From Loxodes magnus (taxonomy: Eukaryota; Ciliophora; Karyorelictea; Loxodida; Loxodidae), in assembly GCA_946699065.1 (NCBI GenBank), contig CAMPDV010000089.1, positions 682,001-746,000 on the forward strand: a stretch of DNA of 64,000 nt, written 5' to 3'. The notes under the pieces were generated by a model that was not told the origin of the DNA, did not search any database, and was given only the letters and a program-made list of their open reading frames with translations. The first letter of the stretch is position 1, and each line of letters starts with the position of its first letter. The translations under genes were made by a program, and so were the position numbers. Below, one piece after another: positions 52,963 through 64,000 of this stretch.

Positions 52963-55900
52963 TCACTTTTATTAAAATTCTTACTATCTTTAATTTAATT
53001 TGTATAATACCAGCTATAAAATATAAAATTTTACTTTCTTGAATAACTTTTCACTTACCAACTTTTAAAATGAATGTTATTACACTCTGTAAATTTTATT
53101 TTTTACATTCTATTTATTTTATAATTTTTACCCTCTATAAGCAATTAAAAATTACACTCTTGAACAAGTAGATCTTTTACATTCTTTAATTTTACAAACT
53201 TACTTTCTAAAAATAAATTTGTTTGCTGTCTTTTTATTTAAAAGAATACATTCTAAAAAATAAACTCTTACCAACTGTAAATTGTTTATATCTGGTTACC
53301 CACTAATTAATTAAAATCTTTTACTTTCTAAATAAGTTAAAAGCTTACCCACTATTAGAGGAATTATAATCTTACAAGCTAAGATATTTTAACAGCAATA
53401 CTTTCTTGTTATCATTTAAATTTATACTCACTACAAAGTTTTGAAAATTACTCTCTAAAGATGATATTAAATACCATCTAAAGATTAAATAAAATTACTT
53501 TCTATAAATCTTTAAAGAATAAACATTCTGATGTAAACTTTAAAATTTACTTCCTTGAATAATAAATTACTTACTGACTAAAATAAATGATAATAGTTAC
53601 TTTCTAAAAATATTAACTTTAATACTATCTGCAATAAAGTAATTTTCATACTTTCTTTTAAATTATAATGTAATACTAACTAAATATTCGAGTTATTACT
53701 TTCTTTAATAGTTGTTATATACTCCCTATATTAATTAAATAATATACCCCCTATTTCACTCATATCCTTACAATCTAAGAATTTAAATTTTTACTCTCTT
53801 AATGTTGATAATTTTACTCCCTGAATTTCTTATGTTTAATACATCCTAAACTTATTAAATTTTACCTCCTAAATATAAGGATTTTAACTTTCTAAATAAA
53901 TTAGAGCAATACTTTCTTTAAGATATAAAAAGTATTACGATCTATATAAAAAATTAAACTCTTACTTTCTATATTGTATTATTAAGAAACCCCCTATTAA
54001 ATTTATAATTTACAGACTACAATTTTAGCTTTTTACAATCTAAAATCTTATATTAATACCCTCTTTTGCTTTGTTTTTCTTACCTCCTTAAAATTAGTGG
54101 CATTACCTCCTTTAATATTTAGACAGTTTACACACTTTAAATTAAATTTCTTACACTCTAACTCATTAAAATTCTTGCTTGCTGTATTAGATATTATACT
54201 TTCTAAATTTAATTAAAGTCAAACGTTCTAAAATATCTTAGTACTTACATTCTATATAAAAGTATAACTCTCTAATTGGCTTATTATTTTACGAGCTATG
54301 TAATTTAATTTTATTTACACGCTTCAATTTTAAGATTTCTTACAGACTATATCATTAGAATACAGCCTGAGTTATAAACTATTATTACATACTTCGTATT
54401 AAAGATCTTACATGCTTTTTTATTTATTTACCACCTTTATTAAAGCTTTACAGCCTTTATATTAAAGCCAATACCACCTTTATATTTAAAATGTTACAGA
54501 CTTTAATAAAATGTATTACACACTTTATATTAATTATATTACAAACTATATCAAAATTTTACCAACTGCTTTTAACATAAAATTACAGCCTTTTTTAAGC
54601 GATTACAACCTTAATAAATAAATCTTACATTCTTTATATTAAAACTGCTACCACCTTAAATAATAAAAATTACGCTCTTTCAATTTTAATGTTTACCGCC
54701 TTTTAACTTAAGATATTACATTCTTAATATGATTTGAGCTTACAAACTATGAAATAAAGTACTTACTATCTTATTTCAATTTTTATTACATGCTTTTAAT
54801 TAATATGTTACTCACTTAATATAATCTACTTACAAGCTTTAATATTAAACATCATTACGGCCTGCACTATAACATTTTACTTTCTTATAATTATTTATTT
54901 TACAAACTGTAAATTAAAGTATTACTCACTTCAATTAAATGCTTTACTTCCTAAGATAATTTATCTCACAGCCTTCAATTTTATATTTTACCCGCTTAAA
55001 ACTTAAAATTATACCAACTATTTCACTAAATAATCTTACACACTTTTTAAAATTTATCTCTTACAAGCTTTATAGGTGTTAAAGCTCACCAACTTGTATG
55101 GTTTTAATGAATCTTACTATCTTTATAATTTAAATGATTACTAACTTTAAACATTTGAATAGTTACTAACTTTAATATCAGCTAATTACTTGCTGAAATA
55201 TTTAAATTATCTTACTTTCTATAAAATTAATTCTCCTACGACCTTTTATTTTACAAATTTACCCACTTTTTATAGAATTTAATTACATAGCAGAACTAAA
55301 ATTTAGCTAATTTTTACTTGCTTTTAATTATTAAAGTTACGAACTTTTGTATATCAAAGCAATGTACAAGCTATAATTTAACTTCTTACTAACTAAATCT
55401 AAAATATTGTACCAACTTAGAATATAAAACTAAGTTACGGCCTATAAACATAATCAAAACCTACATTCTTTTGTATTTAATGCTTACTGCCTATAGATTT
55501 TAAATCTATTTACAACCTTAATTTAGTTAAAACTTACCATCTTAAATTTTTAAGATATCTCACTAACTAGAGAATTTAGATTAATACATCCTTTGACTTT
55601 CAAACATTTTACTTCCTTATAATTATAAAAATTACTTCCTACATAAATAAAAATCAATTACTTTCTAGAATTTATAAACTGTACACTCTAATGATTATTT
55701 ATTTTCAATCTTACTGTCTAAAAATTGCTTAAAAACTTACATGCTTTAGTTTTTTAAAGTATTACTTTCTGTAATAAAATAAAAACTAACTTTCTTAAAC
55801 ATTTAAAATTATTACTTGAGAAAACTTTAATTATCTCAAATTACTAGCTGTGACTATTTAAATTTGTACGCTCTTTATAAGTTTATTATTATTTACTCCC

Positions 55901-58436
55901 TTGTAAATTTTTAAAGGTATTACAACCTTTATATATTTTAGAAATTACTTTCTTTAGCATTTAGCAGCTTACTTTCTAAGTATTTTTATTACATACTCAC
56001 TATAAATATTTAAAATATTTTACACCCTTAGCTATTTATATCTTCTTACATTCTTTAATCATTTTAATCTTTACTCTCTATTAAATTTCAAATCATTTAC
56101 TGTCTATAAAGTAAAATTCGTACAACCTTAATATTAGCAAATACATCCTTTAACCTTTTAGAATTTACCAACTTTTAATTAATTTATACAGTCTTTATCT
56201 TTCAAATGAATTACAGACTTTAGAATTAATAAACTTACAACCTTAGAGTAATTGATTACAATCTATTTTTATTTATTTACGAGCTAAAAATAAATTCTTA
56301 CTAGCTTTATCTTTTAAATATGATACAGTCTTTAAATAAGACTATCTTACAATCTTAATTATTAAATATCTACTATCTTGAATAAAGCTTGAACGTTTTA
56401 CTTTCTTAAATATTTAAATATCAAACTTTCTTTAAAGAATATCAATACTTACATGCTGTAATTATTGAATGAGTCTTACTTTCTATAATTTAAACATATT
56501 ACCACCTTTAATATTTAAATTAGCTACAAACTTTTATATTTATATTTCTTACAAACTAGGATATTTTAATCTTTACGACCTTAAAACTAAATTATCTTAC
56601 AAGCTTTATACTTTAAGACTTACATTCTTTTTTAATTTTAATGTTTTACCGCCTACATTATTTTAAATGCTTTACAAGCTATAAGTATTTTATTGCTTTA
56701 CTCACTATGTTTAAACTATTTACCACCTACGCTCACAAAAGCATACAGTCTAAATAACTTTATTAATTACTTTCTTTATATAGTTTAATTACCAACTTGA
56801 ATGTTTATCATCTTACAACCTATTTTAAAATTTTCACAGCCTGAGTTTATCAAGTTACAAGCTAGAACTATAAAAAATTACAAACTATATAAGTTAAAAC
56901 GCTTACTTTCTATAAAATATTAAGGCTTACATTCTATGCAAATTAGTATTATACTTTCTTGAATTTTATATTATTACAACCTTTAATTTTAAGGGAAATA
57001 CAACCTATATTTAATTTTTACAAACTAATTCATAGCTTTACATTCTGTATATTTGGTTATAATATACTGCCTAAAATAAATAGATTATACATCCTAATGT
57101 CTTAGTTATTTTACCTTCTTTAAAGAAGATAACTAACTTACTGCCTTTTAATTAGAATATTACTAACTAATTTTAATTATAATACTCTCTTTTATCATAA
57201 AAATTTACCTATCATAATTGTTTCATACTCTCTATCTTAGTTTTCTTACTTTCTGATTTTAAGAATAACCTTTTAAAATAATTTTAGTTTACATTCTATA
57301 ATATTATATCTTACCTCCTTGATATAAAGCATCATATTTCATCTTACATTCTGTACAATTTAAAAAATCTAACCAGCTTAAGAAATTTAATTGCTACTTT
57401 CTATCAAGATTGATAGCATACCTTAATATAAAGATGATACCTTTTGTAAATTGATTAATATTATACTTCCTAAATTAAAACTTGCATCCTGACTTATAAC
57501 ATAAATACTTTCTGCATGTTATTTACTTACTAACTTTAATGCTTAATAGTTTTACACACTAAACTTTAAGCACTTACTATCTTAAAACTAGAAATTTTTA
57601 CTTTCTACGATTATTATTTCTTACATGCTTTTATTTTATGTTATTATTACCACCTAAAATACTTAATTTCTTACGTGCTTTAGATAAAGTCTCTTACAAG
57701 CTGTTAGCTGTAGAAAATTTACCACCTAGAGTTATTTAATTTCCTCACAACCTTATCTTATATTTTTACAAACTAAAGAATTTAAGACTTACCATCTATA
57801 AAATCATCTTTTTTACAAACTTAAAATAAAATCTTTATACCACCTATTTACCATCAATGCTTACAAGCTTTTAATAGAACAACTTACGACCTTAATAATT
57901 TTAACTTGGTTACAACCTTAATTTTAATTATGTTACATACTATATAAAATCTTACAACCTAACGTATGAAAATTTCACAGCCTATAGAATTAGATAATTA
58001 CAAGCTTATTTAAATTGATTACATACTATAATTTATGAACTTACAGACTGTTTATTATAAAGATTACATTCTTATAATTTAATTTTTACATTCTGTAAAT
58101 TATGAATTACCATCTAAAGTTAGTCTTTACATCCTTAAAATATAAAGGTATACTTTCTGGTATTGTAAAATATTGTTACAGTCTATAAATAAATATCTTA
58201 CAACCTTCAGTTAGAATGCTACCTTCTATCCGTTCCTTAGACAGATCAATTTCTATAAAATTATTGCCTTTACATTCTTTAGAGGCATAATAAATTACCT
58301 TTTAAATATAGTGCTTATTTACTTTCCGCTATTTTTTAGGATACTGAGTTAGCAAATACTGTCTGTTAACGGTAAATTATTATACATTCTAAAATGATAG
58401 AAAAATTACCTTCTATAATAAAATTAAATTCCATAC

Positions 58437-58448
<12 letters not shown>
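52963..58448 (-). CDS. Array of about 215 three-nucleotide micro-exons (putative polytopic membrane protein)
   Basis: On the minus strand the sequence reads AG|NNN|GTAA every 19-31 nt (mostly 20-27) for 5.5 kb. Each NNN is a different triplet; the flanks are a 3' splice site (AG) and a 5' splice site (GTAA or GTAT; less often GTAG, GTGA, GTAC, GTTT, GTTA, GCAA). The implied introns (about 16-28 nt) match the 17-22-nt introns of neighbouring genes. A few exons are longer but still multiples of three: 58323-58328, 58223-58252, 55816-55824 and 55287-55295. Read as codons from high to low coordinate, the triplets give hydrophobic blocks (SYLAVYVVLVFMFVVLHVHK; VNVALFCSVAVHYAS) separated by charged loops (KKHTSKEEDLM; KIKKEDGRIGGK). 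The last exon begins with TGA (52963-52965), a natural stop. Exon-position GC falls from first to third base, as in codons. Family unknown. The reading phase is inferred, not proven. Confidence 0.7.
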
Positions 58449-59646
<1,198 letters not shown>

Positions 59647-60014
59647 TTTAAATTTAATAAAAATACAACTTAAATAAAAATACCAGAACAAAAAAAATGT
59701 AATAAATAAAAAACAAAGCATCTAAAACATTTCTATATATATTTAGCAAAACAATTAATAAATATCATTTTAATACTTTAATGTCCTTACACAAAGCTAT
59801 TTGTAATTTATACTATTACAATCTACGATTTTGAGTCGTTTTAATTTCTTTATTATAAAAGAAATAATTTATTCTAAATAATTTATTAAATATAGCTAAT
59901 ACTAAAATATTAAAGATTTATTTAAAACTTAAAATTAAACTATTTTTATTTTAATATTAAATAAAAAATTGCTTATATAATCAATCTACCTACTTTAGAA
60001 TGAAAAATTACATT
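59647..60014. other. AT-rich intergenic region upstream of the kinase
   Basis: Short, very AT-rich stretch between the kinase start and the end of the small basic protein gene, both on the minus strand. No motif seen. Confidence 0.4.
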
Positions 60015-60275
60015 TTATTTTAGATTAAATAATGATTTTCTTGGAGAGTTTCTGCCTTTTTTAGCAAATTTATAATCATCTTCTTATGGTCATTCTTTCT
60101 TTTTAGTTCTACTTACTTTACTAAACTTCTAATTATTTTATAGTTCATTGCGAGTGATTTTGCGTTTCTCTGTCAATTTTTATTATGTAATTTTTAAAAT
60201 AAAGGGATATTGATTTGATTGGATTATATAGTTATAAGTTCTTATTTCTTTAGCATTGCTTAATTTCAGTCCCAT
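60015..60275 (-). CDS. Small basic hypothetical protein
   Basis: An 86-residue protein from MGLKLSNAKEIRTYNYIIQ to SPRKSLFNLK, ending at TAA (60015-60017); no in-frame TGA lies nearby. The second half is strongly basic (LTEKRKITRNELQ, FSKVSRTKKKEWPQEDDYKF), which suggests nucleic-acid binding or nuclear localisation. One TGA is read as Trp. Composition is far less AT-rich than the surroundings, supporting a real gene. Family not recognised. Confidence 0.5.
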
Positions 60276-60317
60276 AATAAATTACTAATTTTCCTTAGCT
60301 AATATGTTTTTCATAAT

Positions 60318-60635
60318 ATGCTTGACGAAATTAGAAAAAGACCAAAACATTCTATTTCTATCTTCATGGTAAATATTGATAATTTAGAATGTAGCTATAC
60401 AATATTTTCTAAATAAAATTTCACTAAATGCTAAGTAATTTCTAAGTATAAACATTAAAGCTTCTTAATTCTTACAAAGTAATTTCATAAGCTTAAAAAT
60501 AATTCTACACTTATTTAAATTTAATATTAATCGATACTTCTAGTAAGATAAGATTTAAATAGAGATATATAAGAATAAAAACCTTATAATAAATACATAG
60601 CATAATCCTAAATAGTATAAATTTTAACTATTTGA
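60318..60635 (+). CDS. Doubtful hypothetical ORF
   Basis: A 105-codon frame from ATG 60318 to TGA 60633. The first 40 residues look coding (MLDEIRKRPKHSISIFMVNI); the remainder is AT-driven. It diverges from the small basic protein gene with about 40 bp between the two start codons, which is tight. It may be spurious. Confidence 0.25.
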
Positions 60636-61466
60636 AATAATAACTTAAATTAATAGCAGATAAACTTCTAAAAGTTATAATGATTCTTAAATTAAAACAA
60701 TTTAAATAATTGCTAAATGTAAAATTAGGAAAGAGAAAGCCATTTAGATATTTATCATTAATAAATTTTAAATTATATAAATAACTAATTAAAGGTATAA
60801 ATAATAATGCATCATAGATTTTTAGAGCCTGAATAAAAAATGAGAATATTATTCTATCAATTAATAAAAAGATTAAATTAGATTTTATCTTATTTGCTTA
60901 AAGATCTCTTTAATTTAAATTTTTCTATAAAAATATTTATCAATTAAGCATCTCTTAAAGATTCTACCTACTTTTAAAACTTTAATTCATATAATAATGT
61001 ATTTCTATCTTTAAAATATAATCCATCATTTCTATCATTCGATTATTGATCTTTTATAAAATTAATCATAAAAGAAATATTAGATAGTACAATATTCACT
61101 ACCTTATACGCAAGTTGAATCTTAATAATTGTACTTCAATAACTTGAAATAGTTAATATTTTTATTCTAAAGGTATTAATTTCTTACACTTATCATTATG
61201 AATTATAGTTAATTCTTCCTTATTAATAGTACTTTTGATTTAAATTTTGAATAATTAAATTTTTAATTTATTTGAATAAAGAAAATTAAAACTTTTAATC
61301 TATTTAGTTTTAAAGTTTCTATTTAATATGTAAATTATTTTAATTATATAATCATTTCCTAATTATCTAGTAAATGTAGTATGAAAATAATAACTTGATT
61401 CTAAATATTTTATTCCTAAGGAGAGTGCTAAGAATCTAATCGAAGTTAAAAGGAGATCAAATATTT
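60636..61466. other. AT-rich intergenic region
   Basis: About 830 bases without a recognised gene, upstream of the Kelch-like gene. Confidence 0.4.
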
Positions 61467-62345
61467 ATGAAATTTGGAATTGGAGTTGTAAAATATGAAA
61501 TCTGTTCTAATTTAAAAATGAGAAGAAAACTAAAGCATATAGATGCATTAATAAGCTATAAAAATTGAAAAAAATAATATTTTATAGAGGAAAATAAATT
61601 CATTGAGATATAATTGGAAGTAGAATGCCGTGTTAATGGTTCAAATGTTTAGTAACTTAATGATGAAACTCTTATCACTTCTGGATCAGTTATGAGAAAT
61701 CACAAAAACTTTTCAATATTTACCAATAGTTAGTTTTAGCATTTAGAAATGTAGTCCTAAAGAGGATATCATAGAACTAGTTATGATGAAAAAAGATTAG
61801 TTTTCTTTATTTCTGGCACTTTTTTTGGAAATTAAGAATGAAAAGATGTTAATAATTGTGAGAGCTTTAACTTTAGTTCTTAGAAGTTTAATAGTATTAA
61901 AGAAATATAAACTTCAGTTTATTCATTTGGATGTGACAAATCTGATTTATAGATTTATGCGTTTGGAGGAGCTAATTCAAAAGTAACTTCTGAAATGGAT
62001 TTAATTTAATTTTATCATTCTAAAAGAAATGAATGATATTTATGCGAATAAAAGCTTTCAAGAGTGGGGTTCAATACTGCTATTTTTATTCCACAAATTA
62101 AGTCTTTTGTTATTTATGCAAATAAATCAAACTTAGATACTCAGTTTTTCGACTTGAAAAAAATAATTGTATAAGGATAAAACTATTAGCATGGCATAGA
62201 CTACACTCAACCTATTATAAATGGTAGTCTAGTATACCAATATAATTAATCAGGTACACTTTTAAACTTCGATTATAAAAGAGGAAATTGGAATGAAGTA
62301 AAATGAAGAAATAAAAATATATTAAATAATTCTTAGTTTCATTAA
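61467..62345 (+). CDS. Kelch-repeat-like protein
   Basis: About 290 residues. Blade-like segments typical of ciliate Kelch proteins are visible: SVYSFGCDKSDLQIYAFGGA followed by EMDLIQFYHSKRNEWYLCEQ; VIYANKSNLDTQFFDLKK; and SLVYQYNQSGTLLNFDYKRG ending in NWNEVKW. Kelch propellers are protein-interaction platforms. TGA is Trp four times, at the usual Trp position of the NEW/NWNEV motifs. No TGA stop follows; the TAA at 62343 is a guess at the end, and coding quality fades around there. An upstream exon is possible because the N-terminal part before residue 60 is poorly defined. Confidence 0.55.
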
Positions 62346-64000
62346 AGTATCTTAATGTAATATACTGAAAAGCTAATTTAGATTATCCTTAATTATTTTT
62401 AAATTAATTCATCATTTAAGTATGCTATATTGCTTTTAAAAATGAAGGCAACTTTCATTTATTCAACTTTAAATTATTTATTCCTTAAAAAACTATTAGC
62501 AAAGCTGTTTACACCAAATAAAGTAATTTTATATAATTTTAAAAGAAACTAAGCATTATCTTTATAGTTAAATAGCTAAATAAAATAAAACTTCTACCTT
62601 TTTCTTAAACTGAAAAGTCTATTAATTAACAATAGAGATATTATATTCTTCAATAAACTTCATAATATAATAAATTTTACTAAAGCTCTAAGTATTATTA
62701 AGCTTAGCAATTTTAAATATTTCTAAGTTTATTATTAAAATATGCTTAAAGCAAATTATCTAAAATTTTAGTTTAGTTTAAGTTATTTGAGACATTTAAG
62801 TTTAAATAATTTATAGAAATAAATCACTAAAATAAACAAATAAATTAATTAAAAAACTAATGCAGCTATCTAAATTTTAATATTATGCTATATAAATTAA
62901 AATTACAGTTAGTTTCTTTATTTAAAACATAGAGTTTAAGTTTAAAAATCCTTTAAATAGAAATTTGAAATTTAATAAGACAAATAGAAAATAAGTAAAG
63001 TTAAATTTAAAAAAATGTAAAAAAGTTTGCATATAAGCTTACAGAAAGACTTAGTATAATTTTAAGATTTATCGCTTAAATATCTATTGAAAATATATGC
63101 TTCAATTAAAAGTAAAATTAAATTAGTCAATAATAAATTTAATATGCTATTATTAAAGAAATTTTATAGAAATAATAGATAGAATATTTAATAATAAATT
63201 ATTGCTCTCATTTATCATATGTTTAAATAAACTTCATTGAAATATATAAATAAGAATAATATTAGAATAAAAACTAAATAAATGGATCAATAAGAAATAA
63301 ATTAAGAATGCCCATATATCTCTTTAAATCATTCACTTCCTATATAAATAGCTATAAATTTTGTTTATTAAATGAATTTATGTATAAAAACCTAGCAATG
63401 ATAAGTATAAAATCGAAAAGATATGCATGATGTACTTTAAACAATATTTTGACAAATAATAGAAAATTTGTAATTTAAAAGTTAAATTGAATATATTTTC
63501 TATTTAATAAAAAAGTATAAATAAATACATTTTAAGATATTATAGATATTGTAGACTAATGTTTGATATTAAGCTTTTTCTATAAATAATACTAAAACTC
63601 AAATAAATAAACCAATACTTATTTGCAACTTAGATTTATGCTAATTAAATTAATAATATAGCTTCAACAGAAAAATAATCTATCTTTGCTGAAATTAGTC
63701 TAATAATTAATAAACTAAACCAATTATAAAGCTAAGATTTAAAATTAGTAAGAGTATAAAGCTAATCATATGAATGATCAAAATAGATAGTTAATTATTC
63801 TGTGCTTTAATCATTTTTATTTATTAGCTTTAACATTTTACTTTGAAAGGGTCATTTTCATAAATTTAAATAATATGTTCACTGATATTTGAGCATATAA
63901 TTGCATAAAAGGAAGTAGCAAAATCTTTGTGTTAAGCTTTGAAAGTATTCATATCTAAAGAAGAGGTATTTTTTACAGTAAAATAATAGACGGAAAAAAA
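62346..64000. other. AT-rich terminal region
   Basis: The last 1.65 kb is AT-rich without a confident gene. The final bases (ggaaaaaaa) are not a telomeric repeat. Confidence 0.45.

Noticed and set aside
53192-53200. An extra TTT (Phe) micro-exon at 53196
   Set aside because: It lies only 8 bases from the AAA exon at 53204, leaving a 5-nt intron. It is part of a normal 20-nt intron.
57845-57862. An 8-nt exon between the GTG and CTT micro-exons
   Set aside because: A 21-nt intron with proper ends covers it, and an 8-nt exon would break the frame.

Overview
This window is almost certainly nuclear DNA of a ciliate with a fully reassigned, context-dependent genetic code. TAA and TAG occur in frame at Gln positions in every long gene. 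TGA falls where Trp is expected (ankyrin repeats, kinase, OSCA-like channels, DHHC enzyme), yet TGA also ends several genes at the family's normal C-terminus (uS8, fumarase, NOP58). At least four genes have no in-frame TGA near their end and seem to stop at TAA. That combination is known from Condylostoma-type heterotrichs (code 28); karyorelicts (code 27) are close but stop only at TGA. The DNA is very AT-rich, genes are compact, and ordinary introns are only 17-22 nt long (GTAA...AG). All positions, translations and counts here were worked out by eye.

Layout. 1-9.6 kb: LRR/ankyrin protein, SF-assemblin, an unknown protein, NOP58 (with an apparent 1-nt frameshift), ribosomal protein uS8 and a YbaK/ProX-type editing domain. 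9.9-21 kb: ARMC8/GID5-like armadillo protein, a secreted unknown, an M50-like membrane protein, a CMS1-like ribosome biogenesis factor, a C2/coiled-coil protein and CFAP70 (axonemal). 21.5-29.3 kb, minus strand: a long K/E-rich coiled-coil protein, an E2-like protein without its catalytic Cys, and class II fumarase. 29.3-39.2 kb is a gene desert. 39.2-50.3 kb: two paralogous OSCA/TMEM63-like channels flanking a DHHC palmitoyltransferase. 50.3-53 kb is another desert.

53-59.6 kb, minus strand, holds the exceptional feature. A TKL-like protein kinase with a ubiquitin-like C-terminal domain runs directly into a 5.5-kb array. In the array about 215 candidate exons, nearly all exactly 3 nt long, alternate with introns of about 16-28 nt (AG|NNN|GTAA...AG|NNN|GTAA). 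Read as single-codon exons, they spell a roughly 240-residue polytopic membrane protein ending at a TGA. I know of no described gene with this architecture. 60-64 kb: a small basic protein, a doubtful ORF, a Kelch-like protein and AT-rich DNA.

No tRNA, rRNA, telomere repeat, CRISPR array or recognisable transposon was seen. Ciliary and basal-body proteins (SF-assemblin, CFAP70) and channel/palmitoylation genes fit a free-living ciliate. The genes do not form operons.
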